A stretch of DNA of 64,000 bases, taken from the NCBI GenBank assembly GCA_023079485.1, contig CM041115.1, positions 45,564,305 to 45,628,304 of the forward strand. Direction: 5' to 3'. Positions 11,579 to 23,845 of the stretch are shown piece after piece (positions within the stretch are counted from its first letter, which is position 1; every line of letters begins with the position of its first letter). The DNA is from Archilochus colubris (Eukaryota > Chordata > Aves > Apodiformes > Trochilidae). Position numbers and translations under genes: made by a program. Below the pieces are notes generated by a model that had not been told where the DNA came from, ran no database searches, and saw only the letters and a program-made list of their open reading frames with translations.

Positions 11579-14500
11579 CTAATAGATCACCATTGCAATG
11601 AGACACTGCAATGCCCCCCCTGGGAAGGGACTATCTCCCTCAAATTTCCTCTGGTGTCACAATTACTTTCAGAAGTGGCACAGGAGCACATCAGCACTGG
11701 GATTGCTTATAGGAGACAATGTCAGATGCTCAATTTCTTGATTTCTTGCCCAGCTAATGAAAAATGTGTATCTTTATATTTAACAATAGAGATAATCATA
11801 TACTACATTCACCATAAACTGTTACGGCAGAGCTCATATTCCTCAGGGGAAAAGTATCACATTACCATCTCCTATACCCACTGAATTACTAAAATGAATA
11901 GAACATATTTCAGTGTTTCATATTTCATGTTTCAGTGAGCTGCCCATGATGATGCTTAGGTCAGAAAACAGTAATTACATTCCAGCTGTGTGTAACATGC
12001 ATAGTAATTAGCTACGACAGCTCTTCGTGGATTAAAATAATTGGATCTCATTATGATGTTTTCTTAGCTTTCCTAGACACCAGTCAAGTCCTGGATAAGA
12101 TGAAAAATCATCTCCTTAAAAAGTACATCTTGTTCCCTTTCTGTGTTGACTTTATTGAGCAATTAGCAATAAAAAGTGCATTCCTTAACCCTTCTGAGAT
12201 TTAAAAATCAAAAAAGGAGAATCGATACCCAAAACATTAGATTTTGCGAAGTTTTAGTAGCCCATGTGTTGTTACTTAATTTATCAGCAGTAGAAATACC
12301 TGCAACTCTGTTTTGTCCTATGTGTATCAACTGCATGACAGTGATGCTTCAATATATTATCTTAAATTACAATTGGAGAAAACATATTTAGGTAGTCAGA
12401 ATAGCAAGAAGGCATTTTAAAGTGGCTTAGAGGGCCAATAATTAAGATGCATTTTAAAATGAAGAGTGAGACTCAATAGGCCCCTGTGCTGCTGTTGCCT
12501 CTGCAGCAACAGCCTAGAATATGCAAGCTACTCATAAAATGGCAGTGAGATTTATCTGGGGACGTTGCAGTGGTGATAACCTTCAGTTTCAGTGTGAGTC
12601 CACACAAAGGAGACCTACGGTTCCCTTTTGTTTCTTTGGTTGTCTCCCTTCAGAGGCGAGATTTGTCAGATATAGGAGTAACTCCAGAATGGTTTATTAC
12701 CTGAAATCAGTGATGGTGTCCTGATGCTGCTGGATGTGGCAGCTCTTTTACTTAAAGGGCACAGAAGTCTACCTCAATACTGCAATAAAAGTAGAGGTAT
12801 CTCAGTGAAGAGCTATTCCACCTCAGAGTATCATTCAAGCTAAATGACAAATTCATATGGACAGTAGGGCACCAGTGATAATAGGGGGTATCCTTCAAAA
12901 ATCCCATAGCATAACAAAAAGTGGTAAAATCTGCCCTTTGATTTCCACAGGCCAATTCTCACACAGATACTTTTCTGTACCGAGCACAAGTGACAAGAAG
13001 AGCACAGATATTAAGTTTTGCTTCCCACCAAATCTCTGTGCATGATAATCACACAAAGAACTGTGGAATGTTGTCTTTTCAATTTCTAAACTGTAGATCC
13101 ATGTGTCTAATGGTATTCTAGAAAACCTTAATCAAGGATTATTACCACAGCATCTGCTGCCCCTCTGGTTATGGATGATTCTTCTTCTCCCTCTGGGTGA
13201 GAACTGTTTGGCAAGAGCTGTAGGAAATGTGTACTAGGACTGTGTCACCCATGTAATGAAGAACTTTTATATAAATGGGAGAAGATTGATTTTGGTCTTC
13301 ACAACATAATATTGTAAATCTAGAGGTAGAAGCCCTTACATAATGAGAAATATGTCACTTTTTTGCTCTAACTGTGCTTTCTCCTGTGTATCTAACACAT
13401 TCATTAGTCAGGGTGATAGCTGCTATTATGACAACAGATTATTCCAGTGCAATCACAGAAGTGTAAATACACCAAGTATTTGTAAAGTGCTGGAGTGTGT
13501 CTTCAAATAACTCAGAGCGGTGCAACATTTAATGGCTTTAGTCTGAATACTTCATTTAATACCTGTCATTTTAAGTAGTCATGGCAGAATTATATGAGCA
13601 GACTACTGCTGCCCTTCAGTGGGAATTATTGATATAGCACTGGAACAGTCTGCAGAAAAGGGTGGCTACACTGTACTGTTCCTGTGAGAGAGGTCTTGTA
13701 TCCATTTTATAGTCTTGAAGGTGGTTTAAAAAAATAATCAAGTGTGTAATAAGGGTCTATAATGATAATTGCAAGCAAATAGTCCTAACACCAAGGTTTT
13801 CCCTCCCTCAACCTTTCCCTGCTCAAGACCTTCTTCTGCTGGAAGCCATGAGGGTTCTTGTCTCTTTGTTAGTAAGGTAGGAAGACACCACCATTAAACA
13901 AACTTCTGTTCAATCCAAAACTGTAACTTTCTTTTCCTGTTGTCCCCAGTAGTGCTGTAGATCAGGCACCACTTACTTCTGAAATACAACAAAGGTACTT
14001 CAACACTTATAAAATGGTTTAGAAATGTCAGTTTGCCTGCCTTTGTAGCAGAAGTGCCACCACATGCCATAGGGATCTTAACCAGATCATTCAAAACCCA
14101 TGGCACTACAAAACTTTGCAATGGAGTTTACAGATCAAACCTTCAGCAAAACACATGAATTACTGTACAAGAAGGATGGGGAGAGGGTGCTCCTGAGACA
14201 GGGAAAGGTACTCCTGCAATTAATCAGACTGACCCCACAGCTGCCAAATGACTGCCACACTTTTCCTGGGTTTGCCTTCTGCTGGAGTTGACTTTAGTGC
14301 AGAGCTTTGCATTAGGGGAAAATTGACATTAAAAGAGCTGTTGTTTTATCAGTATGACCACAGAAGACAGTGGCAATGAAACAAGAAGTGTTTCCTAATG
14401 AGCATATGCTGAAACAAGTATGGCAAACAGAGTTAATCATAAGTGGTGATACCTCACATTGGTACAGTGAACTTTCTGATTTGACTCCAGTGAACCCATG

Positions 14501-14635
14501 GCCAGGAGTGATCCCTGGCTGCTGAAGACACAGGATAGTGACAGCTAATTATTTTCTTTTGAAGCTTTAACGATCCTGTTACACTACTTATACATTAACT
14601 CTTCTTAACTTCTCCTATTAGTGGAAGAAAAAAAG
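11334..14635. other. Intergenic, no recognised gene
   Basis: Holds the poly(A) run at 11534-11574 and otherwise unique sequence. A small 8-bp stem (12491-12498 with 12506-12513) is too short to call an RNA gene. Confidence 0.65.
11534..11574. repeat. Poly(A) run of 41
   Basis: Uninterrupted A41 between GGGG and GAACC, 200 bp right of the solo LTR. No source gene or retroposon body was recognised upstream. Confidence 0.95.
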
Positions 14636-15215
14636 TTATCAGTAGTCAGCATGGATTCATCAAGGGAAAGTCATGCCATGTCTTCTACAATGGCAAAAAT
14701 GGATGGATGGATGGATGGATGGATGGATGGATGGATGGATGGATGGTCAACAGGGGCAGCTGCACATTCCTAGGGAGGAATAACCCCAGGCACCAGTCCA
14801 GGTCAAGGGCTGACCTGTTAGAAAGCAGCTCTGAAAAAGACCTCTGAAAAAATTGTTCTGGTGGATAATATAATGTCCATGAGCCAGTAATGTGTCCTTG
14901 TGTCCAAGAAGGCCAATGTCATCCTGGTGTGCATCAAGAAGAGTGTGGCAAGCAGGTGGAAGGAGGTAATATTTCCCCCTGCTCTGCCCTGGTGATGCCC
15001 CATCTGGAATACTGCACCCAGTTCTTAGTTTACCAGTTTACGAAGGACAAGAAACTGCTGTAAGGAGTCCAACACAGAGCCATCAAGATGATATAGGGTC
15101 TGGAGCACCTACCATATGAGGAAAAGCTGAGGGAGTTGGGTCTGTTCAGCCTGGGGAAGAGGAGACTGAGGGGTAATCTCATCAATGCTTATAAATATCA
15201 AATAAAGTCTATGCT
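14636..15215 (+). mobile_element. CR1 LINE fragment with internal (ATGG)n expansion
   Basis: Begins with the RT-like segment CAGCATGGATTCATCAAGGG (QHGFIKG) and ends with the C-terminal ORF2 segment encoding LEYCTQF-like, [21 protein letters not shown] residues (TACCATATGAGGAAAAGCTGAGG). A (ATGG)12 microsatellite at 14699-14746 sits where the RT palm region should be, so that region has been lost. The usual CR1 3' tail is not clear. The reading frame is broken. Confidence 0.8.
14699..14746. repeat. (ATGG)12 microsatellite
   Basis: Twelve perfect tetramers inside a CR1 fragment, probably grown from ATGGATGG already present in the element. Confidence 0.97.
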
Positions 15216-18200
15216 GCAGACTGTGCTAAAATGTGAGCCTTTGTCAACCTGAGAGGTCCAGGGCAGGGCATCTGCAATGTTACAGCTATTTTGGCAGCAC
15301 TTGTATCTGAAGCATCAAGGCTGAATGGAACTAGGCACTATTATCTCTCTCCATCTTCTGTCCTCCTTAGCAGACAAAGCCATAGGGAAGTCAAAGACAG
15401 CTTGTTTCTGGGCAGTAGTGCCTCCTGCCTTTCTGCTCCTGCTACAAAGCACATTGCTTTGGACTGCTTTCTCTGTTGTAGAACACATAGCTAGGTGTGT
15501 ACCTGGGAAAAAGAGAAACCCTAAATCATTTCTCACAGAGAATTCTCCTCTGGGAAAGAGTGAAAGACTAAAAAATGTTAATGTTGCAAATTAACATGTG
15601 CCACTTTTTGCCTTCATCACTACACTATCATGACACTTACATAAAAATGAGTCTATCCTCAGGCAAAAGTGTTTGAGAGGCAGAATACTCCCATCCAACA
15701 GTCATGGGAACTGAAATTCCTGACTTCTAGCATATAAGAGCCTGTGTGCAATTCCATTTTACAACCACAGGTGTCAGTGAAAGACCAGCACTTCCAAGTT
15801 TTCTGAAACTAAAAAATCAAAGATGTATTGAGCCACGTAAGTTTAATATCTGTGAACTCCAGGTCTGTAGACCCATGAACTGTAAAGCATGCAATTTAAA
15901 AAAACAATCCAAAAGAGCCAGTTTCCTGGCAAGCTCAAAAAAGGCTATTCCTGAAAGTAGAAGGGCTGAACAAATCAGCAGAGTAGTTCCCTTCCCTACT
16001 GGTCTAAGCCTTTTCTTTACGCCACAAAACCATCTCTGATTTCTTTTTATTCCTCAGGCAAGACATCTTCAGCTTCTCCAGCCTGCAGGTCCATTCGTGC
16101 ACTAAATTCTCAGTGTGTTTTCCCCCTCCACTGGACCCTGCAAGCCCAAGCTCATCTTCGCTGTCAGTGCTGGACAACTGCCTCATTTGTACTTTTCCAC
16201 ACCAACACCATCAAGCTTCTAGGTAATGAAAAAGATAGAGGGCCTTCTACAGCCCTTCTAATTAAGGCTTCTCAAACTTTTATTGTGACCCTGAAAGTTA
16301 CTGAAAGAGTGAGGGAGAGGAGAGCTCATGTATTACAGGGAAAGCCTCTTATACATGGATGTTTCACACTCTCTGCTCCCAGCCCGGACTGGCAGTATAA
16401 ATCTGGCTCTTGGGGGTTCCAGAACAAGACAGATAAGGAGGACTGTCTGTAAGAAAGAGAGGGGGTTGGTGCTTGCAGCTTGCAGCTGTCCTCAGAAACA
16501 TGCAGCCAACTAAAATACAGCACCTTCAGTAGGGTCTGCCTACGTGCGATGCTGTGGCATTGACATCTTTGTGATCCCCAGCCAGCCAGGGTGCTTCTTT
16601 GGAAGCAGATGCAGCATGAAGCATCTTCTTGCATGAACCACCATCTAGGGATACAGATGTATTCTGATAGACACCTCATGTGCAGGAGGTATAGATGTAA
16701 ATTGCTTGTTCTGAGGAAATAAAAACCAAAAAGCTTTTCCCAAGCAGATCACTGCTCTGTATTGGTCTAGCAGTATTAGCAAATGCCCACTGATTTATCA
16801 TTTGTGAAAAAAACCTCTGTCATTCACCCCTTTCCATGGTGCTGTTCATGTACTCCTCATCACAGCTTCACTGCAGACAATACTCTCTGATGGGGAACAT
16901 ATTGTGGTGTGAAATCATCCTCCCTTGTCAAAACAGAGCCATAAATCAAGCTGGGATGCATCTATATGGCTGCTCCAGCCATTTCATGCCACAGGCATGA
17001 GTGTCCTTAGGTTTGGCTGAGAGCAGTGCTGAGCTACACTGCTGTCAGATGCCAAGGCCAGCTCAGTCTCAGCCAAGCCTGGGCATCAGGTACCTTTCCT
17101 GCTGCTGCTCCTCAGACAAGCGCTGCTGGTTGCAGGATGAGGCTGGGGAAGGTGTGCTTTGCCTCTGGATCCACTGCCAGTGTGCTCATAAGGCACAATC
17201 AGATGTAGCTCTTTCAGATAGCCAGGAGCTGTGCCTACAGGTCTCTGTCTCTCCTGAGGTTTCACCATTGCAGTTTTGGAAAGAGTCAATAAAGGGCATG
17301 TGATCTTCTCCACCAGTCCTACAGAGGCTCTTACTTCCCTGAGATTTTCTTTTCCCTGATTTAACTTCTATTAGTCAAGATCTTAAAAGAGTGTAATTCG
17401 TTAATATTTAAGAATTAGAAAGGAGCTGAGATGGCCAATTCAAGTGAAATTCATGAGTGTTGCAGTAGTGACACTGCGGGCAGTGAAAGTTCTTCTTTTC
17501 TTCTTTATAGTGAAGAAAAAAATTATACACATGACTGAGGCATGACATTCCTTGGTCACAATAGAAAGGGATAAGGTGCAAAGTTTCAACTGTGCAAGTT
17601 GCTTTGATAAATGGGAAGAGGGTTGATTCTATAGGAGAACATGGGAAGTGACTCCCTGAGTGAAGGATGTAGTATAACAAGAATATTTCCTGCAATGCAG
17701 TGAAAGTTAACAAGAACTCTTGCTTTTGCATTTCAAAACCACTATAATATATGAATATACAGAAATAATTACATATGAATAAATACATGAATATATAAAA
17801 ATACTGTGTTCATGTGAAATCCCTTTTCAAACGAAAAATTAATATCTACATACTGAAGTGTGGTAAAAGTTCCCAAACAAAAATGAGTGTTCAAAATTTC
17901 CTTTTATGTTGAGTGTAAACAGATGTAGAGCTACATTATGATAACTGCTCTATCTTTTGAAAAATCACTTTCAACCGCTCCAAAATTGGATGCCACTTGA
18001 AGAGCAACTGTACTACTTGTCCTCAATGACGGAGTTTCATGCTTTGAAATTTACAAATTACGGTTCTGATTACAGCAAGTATCTCCAGTTACCATTCTCC
18101 ACTGTAATCTGCAGAGCACCCACACAGTGTCAAAGGCAAAAATATCTTCTGGGTTTGAAGCCACAATTACACTATTGTGTTTTCCCACTGACCTAATTTG

Positions 18201-19104
18201 GAAGAAAAAAAGTTACATTAAACTAACTCCATTCCTGCCAGCCTTGTAGAATACCCGTATCATGTGGAAAGGGATATTTGGTGCTCAGATTTGCCTTAAG
18301 ACGGTGAAACAAGTTCCCTGCAATATCATATGCAGCAGCAGAGTCATCAGCAAAGCCATTTAACTTATGTCCAAGACACATGTCCCACATCTGCATTCCA
18401 CTTCAGAGTTGGATGAACAGGTACGTGATCCATGACCCAAATCAGTGTGCTGTAGGCAGTGGCACCTCCTCACGTCTCTCTAAGGTTGTTCCTGAGTCCT
18501 GAAGCTCTGGTCCTTTGCAGTACTCAAGTTTGCATCTCCAAACAGTGGCCACCTGTGCCCGGGCATTTAGCTGAGCTGTGGAGCAAGGGTCTCTTCAGGT
18601 CAGCAGCAGGGCAATCAGTTTTTCAGTAATTAACAGCCATTTGCTGGTTTTGGCAAATTGTTACATGCAAGGGGCTTTTGTCCCCAAAGGCTGCTCTGTT
18701 CTAGCTTAGTCACCCAGCCTGGGACACCACGGTGGGCTCTGGGAATCCCAGTGCTGCTATGGTGCCATACCAGGGAGGTTGGTGAAAGGGATACAGCTGA
18801 ATCCCACTTTGTGGGACTACAGGAGGTAGTGGCAATTGCTGCAGGTTGCCCCTGTAGCTGCTGGTGTTTGCTGGTATCTGAGCAACTTGGTTTGAAATAA
18901 TTAGAAAGCATTTGAGGAGGTGTTAGCTAGAATTATTTTTTTCTGGAAAGTTTCCTGTACAGCAGATTTTGAAGAAAAAGCAAGACTAAATTCTGCAGTA
19001 GTGGGTAGATCCTGCGCAGCTTCACTTGTTGAAATTATGACAGTGGTGAATTTTTGTTTTTCTTCAGGAAAATTTTTGTTTTGCTTTGTTCCAACTGAGC
19101 TTTG
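15216..19104. other. Intergenic, no recognised gene
   Basis: Unique sequence. Several overlapping frames of 60-126 codons on both strands, none with recognised homology. Confidence 0.65.
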
Positions 19105-19830
19105 GCTTTTCTAACCAGGTCTCTTGCTGCTCAGACAACTTCCTTATATGTCTTCCATTCTAGATGTCCTTTCTTCCATTCCTTGTAGAGTTTCTTTTTG
19201 TGTGACAGTGTGTCCAGGAGCTCCTTGTTCATCCAGGCAGGTCTTCTAGCATCCTGCCTTCTTCTTTGTTGGTATACTTTGCTTCTGGACACAGAGAAGG
19301 TGATCCTTGAATACTAACCAGCTGTCCTGGGTGCCCCTTCTCTCTAGGGCTTTGTCCCATGGTACTTTGGCCAGTAGATTCCTGAAGCAATCAAAGTCTG
19401 CATGCCTGAAGTCCAGGGTTGTAAGCTTGGAATACATTTTCCTAGATGTCCTCAGGATCTTAAATTCAAGTGCTTCATGATCACTGCAGCCAAGGTTGTC
19501 CCTGAGCCTCATGTTGGTCACCAGCCCTTCACTGTTGGTGAGAATGAGGTCCAGCATAGCACCTTTTCTTGTTGGTTACTCTACCATTTGGAGGAGGAAG
19601 TTATCATCTATGTATTCCAGGAACATCCTCTGCTGTCCCTCCAGCACATGTCAGGGTGGTTGAAATCACCCATGAGGACCAGGGCCTGTGAACAAGAAGC
19701 CTCTTCTATCTGCCTGTGGAGGGCCACATCTGCTTGGTTCTGCTGGTCAAGTAGACTATAGCAGATCCCTACTGTAACATCGTCTTCTGTAACCTTCTCC
19801 CTTCTTCCCTATAATCTTACCTGTACCCAA
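19105..19830 (-). mobile_element. CR1 LINE fragment, ORF2 endonuclease region
   Basis: The minus-strand frame 19246-19557 (103 codons) encodes LDLILTN, GCSDHEALEF and LRTSRK, the C-terminal part of the CR1 apurinic-like endonuclease domain with its SDH catalytic motif. Adjacent frames to about 19.8 kb carry upstream endonuclease sequence. There is no 3' tail, so this is an internal fragment separated from its own RT. Confidence 0.8.
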
Positions 19831-21099
19831 AGCCCAACAACAAAAGTGAGCCCACTGCTGGGAGAAGGGGGTTTGTGTGGAGACACCGGGCAGCTGGCAG
19901 GGACACAGCTCCAATGACTCAGGAGCTGGAGGGGAGCACCTGGACAGCCCTGCCAATGGGCCTGTTCTGCACTTGGACATGATGGCCCTGAGAGAGCAGC
20001 TTAATGATTGCCTTTGTAGACACTGAATAAAGATCCAGAAGCTTTTCAGAGAATGTGTCTTTCAAAAGCAAAGTTCCACACACTGCAGGCAACATTTTCT
20101 ACTTGGGTGTCAGTAGTGTAGGAAAGCAAAAGAAGAGAGTATCTCATCATGATACTGATACTGAACTTATTTAATGTAAATGGTGCAACGTAGCCCCTTT
20201 TCCCTCACACTCTCCCAGTCTCCCTCTTCCAAGCAGATGAGCAGGGCTGTCCAAGCCTCTTGGCCACCAGCTGAAAGGAAGGGATAGCCTGAAACAAAGC
20301 TTATTGCCATGGACAAAAGCCAGGACCTGCATCCTCCTGCTCATGCCTCCACACTCATATGGCCCTTATCATCCTCCAGTCACAGCCCTTTGGGCCTTTC
20401 TCTGACGTTTCTCTACACGAGCATCCTGGCTCTTCCAGCTCCAGGCACCATGACCATGGCTGGGAGGCAAGATAGGCTTGCTCTGAACTTCTGAGGGCAG
20501 TCTGCCTGCTTCACAAAAGCCACTGAAGGGGAATGAGACCCATCTTCTGATTTACATACCTTGACTTGCTCTCTGTTGGGACAGCAAAGCTCCAAACCTC
20601 AAGTATCCCAGGATGGGAGGAGCAATCCAGAAGCAGGCTGCAATTCAAGCAAAGCACAGTTGTGCCATGGTCTGAAATGCACTGTTTCCTCCCGCCATCT
20701 TGCTGGACCAACTCTCAGCTCCCCCTTTTAATCCTATCCCACACAGGGGTAGGGTGCACATTTCCACAAGCTCTCAACAACATTCTCTCATAACATCTGG
20801 GCTGCTCCGTTCACCTTTGCCCCACACCCTACAATGGTTCCCCCTCTACTGCAGCCTGCAAGGCCTCTGCACAGCAGTTCTGCAGATCATGTATCTCAGC
20901 TTTGCAGAAGAGGACCCGGGCATCCTGGAGGACACCAAAGTGTGTCAGCAGTGTGCCCTGGTGACCAAAAGGCCAGCAAAGAAGAAAGGGAAGGTGGTGC
21001 TCCAGGTGCCACTTCAGAGATGCCCTGCAGCCCATGGTGAGGCAGGAAGTCCCCCTGTCCCCACGGAGGTTTATGGTGGAGCAGATAGACATTCCACAG
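19831..21099. other. GC-richer intergenic stretch, unclassified
   Basis: Richer in C and G than its surroundings, lying between a CR1 fragment and an LTR-like block. Overlapping frames at 20700-21104 (+) and 20829-21257 (-) look like shadows of compositional bias. It may be an old interspersed repeat or LTR-element remnant I cannot name. Confidence 0.45.
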
Positions 21100-21772
21100 T
21101 GTGAGATTCTGATCTCACTAATTTGAAATTGTCTCCAAAGAACAATTTTAAAGTGAACAACACTGGCTAGGGTGGAGGACTTGGCCTGGACAGAGCTGAG
21201 CAGGGAAACCCGGACACCCGGAAAGAGATAAGAACTAAGAACTAACAGGAGGGTCAAGACTGCTCCTCTTTTCTGAGGGCCTGCAATCCTGGGATGTCCC
21301 TCCAGGCACGATTACCCTGGCCAGGGTGGAGGAAGCCACCTTGATTGTACTGATGCTGAGGGGGCTGGAATAGAGCGGGGAGTGGTGCCTGGAAAGAGAT
21401 AAGAGCTGTGTGCTGGAAGCCCCCTCCAGACAGCCTGTCTGCAATGGCTCTGTACTAATGGATCTGGCTTCTGTGGCAGCTGACTGACAGCTGCCCCTTC
21501 AGAACAAAAGGAACTCAGGAGTATATATGACTGTCCATGCTGTGGCTGTGCCATTGTCTCTTGACTCATGGCTGTTTTTCATCGGACCCTGTCCAGGATC
21601 AGCGCCACCTTGAAGAAACTCGCTGGACACCTTTCTCTCCCATTTCTCTTGCTTTTCTCTCTCTTATATCTTTTTTTCCTCTCTCCCTCTTTTGCCTGGC
21701 TCTATCATTTTGTCTGTGTCAATTGTCAAATAAAAGTCTGCTTGCACCCAACCCTTCTACTGTTGTTTCACA
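21100..21772 (+). mobile_element. Probable LTR (solo), plus strand
   Basis: GC-richer block with an LTR-like order. It starts TGTGAGATTC, has a TATA-like GTATATATG at about 21521, a pyrimidine-rich segment at 21640-21710, AATAAA at 21729, and ends GTTTCACA, making TGTGA...TCACA inverted termini. Inside are two related segments (about 21166-21235 and 21316-21413), each with CTGGCYAGGGTGGAGGA and GGAAAGAGATAAGA. I could not find a target duplication, so the boundaries are approximate. It directly precedes a minus-strand CR1. Confidence 0.5.
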
Positions 21773-21835
21773 GATCCAAAACAAAAAATAAATTTTAATG
21801 TTACCTCAGACTGTGACACACAGTCCATGAATGAA

Positions 21836-23400
21836 GCACAGAATCACAGAACGGTTTGGGTTGGAAGGGACTGTAAAGCTCATTTACTTCCAACCTCCAG
21901 GTCATGGGCCAGGACACCTTTTTATAGCTCAGGTAGTCCTAAGTTCAATCCAGCCTGGCCTTAAACACTGCAGGGAGAAGACACCCATCACTCCTCAGGG
22001 AAACCTGTTCCAGTGTCCCACCAACCTCACAGGAGATAATTTCTTTCTAATGTCTAAATTATATCTACCCTTTTTCCATGTGAAACCATTCCCCCTTATC
22101 CTATCACTACACACCTTATAAAAAGCCCTTCTCCAGGTTTCCAGTAGGCTTCCTTCTGGTGCTAGGAGGTTGCTATAAAGTCTCCCCATGAGCCTTCTTC
22201 AGGCTAAACAACCCCAGTTCTCTCAGCCTCTCTTCACAGGAGAGACACTTCAGCTCTCTGATCAGCTTCGTGGCCTTCTCTGGGCTTGCTCCAGTAGGTT
22301 CTCTCTTTCTTATGTTGGGAGCTCCAGAACCGGACACAGTACTCCATGTGGTATCTCACAAGAGCAGAGTAAAGCAGTAAAACTGCCTCCCTTAACCTGC
22401 TGGCCATGCTTCTTTTGATACAGCCCAGGATACAGTTGGCTTTCTTGGCTGCAAGCGCACATGGCCAGCTCATACTGAGCTTCTCATCAGCCAATTACTC
22501 CCATGTCCCATGTGCTGTCTCAATCCATTTTGCACCCAAACTGTGTTTGTGCTTGGGATTGCCCTGAAGCATATGCAAGAACCTTTACTTGATCATGCTG
22601 AATTTCATGCTGTTTGCATGGGCCTACTCCTCAAGCCCATCAGGGTGCCTCTGGATGGCCTCCCTTCCCTCCAGCATGCCAACTGCACTGTGCAACTTGG
22701 TGTCATCAGCAAACTTGCTGAGGCTGCACTCAGTCCCACCATTCATGTCAGTGACAAGGATGTTAAACAGTGCCAGTCCCAATACTGACCCCTGAGGAAT
22801 TCCACTTGTCACTGATCTCCACTTGGACACCAAGCTGTTGACTGCAACTCTTGGAATGTGACCATCCAGCCAATTCCTTATCCACCAAGTGGGCCATCTG
22901 TCAAGTCCATGCATCTTCAGCTTAGAAACAAGGATGTCATGTGGGACAGTGTCAAATGCTTTGCACAAGTCCTGGTAGGTTATGCCAGTTGCTCCTTGGT
23001 TTTGCACTGAGGCTGTAACTCCATCACAGAAGACCACAGAGTGTGTCAGGCATGACTTGCCCTCAGTTTGCTTTCACTAGTCACTTACTTATTTAAGATT
23101 TACCTTAGTGTAGTTTCCAGGTGGATCTGCCCCATGATCTTGACAGGCAAGAGTAATTTCCAAGAGAATCTGTTCTATGATCTTGCCATGCAGACAGGTG
23201 AGACTGACTGGCTTGTAGTTCCCTGAGTCTTATTTTCTTCTCTTTTATAAAAATAGGGATGATGTTTTCCCTTTTTCCATCCCTTTGGAACTTTGCTGGT
23301 GTGCCACCTTTTTTCAAATAGGAGGGATAGTAGCTTTGCCTGTCAGTTCCCTGCATGTACCTCATCAAGGTAGTTTCAAGGAGCTGCCAGCTCCTAGACA
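21836..23400 (-). mobile_element. CR1 LINE, 3' part with most of reverse transcriptase
   Basis: The largest CR1 in the left half. The minus-strand 3' end is at about 21838 (plus strand AGAATCACAGAACGGTTTGGGTTGGAAGG). Proceeding 5' it has a C-terminal frame (22234-22494: ILGCIKRSMASR, LLYSALVR, EYCVRFW), the RT palm (22624-23037: KAFDTVPHDIL, SGIPQGSVLG, FADDTKL with the catalytic Asp pair), and the RT fingers (23105-23368: GTPAKFQRDGK). The frame is split by several indels and stops, so it is inactive. Confidence 0.9.
22624..23037 (-). pseudogene. CR1 ORF2 reverse-transcriptase palm fragment
   Basis: A 137-codon open piece containing the RT motifs D-P-H-D-I-L, S-G-I-P-Q-G-S-V and F-A-D-D of non-LTR retrotransposons, in order. 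It is cut off from the fingers and C-terminal segments by frameshifts. Residues from the CR1 consensus are well kept, so the copy is old but not the oldest here. Confidence 0.85.
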
Positions 23401-23845
23401 GCCCTGCTGATGGCCCTGCCTGCTGGTACTGAGAACATGGCTGATTGCCTTCTGTTTTGGTTTAGTGGTCAGGGTCATCCTAAACCTAGAGAATTGAATG
23501 ACTCTATGTTACCATACTCTTCCCAAAGGAAGACAAAAGGAAAAAAGAAGAGACTTAAAGGCTGGGAGTTAAAACTAGAACAGGTTTACTGAAACAGAGA
23601 AGGGATTGTAACATGTGGGATGAGGAACAAATACACAAATAGATACACAAAACCTGACTGAGGCAATCTCTGATGTGTCTGAATGTCCCTTCCAGAAGAA
23701 CTAATTCAGAACCATGGCTTTTCCCAGCAGCACCTGATGAATTTGGATCCTGCAGAGCATGTGGAGAGCTGATTATAAAGGGCCAGAGACTCTCTCCAAG
23801 ATCTCTGAGCACAGCAAAGCAGCAAGGAAGAAGGGGATGGGAGAC

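Noticed and set aside
12491..12513. Small hairpin GCTGTTGC/GCAACAGC considered as a microRNA
   Set aside because: The stem is only 8 bp with a 7-base loop, far shorter than a precursor.
17408..17788. 126-codon minus-strand frame
   Set aside because: AT-rich, hydrophobic by composition, no homology recognised.
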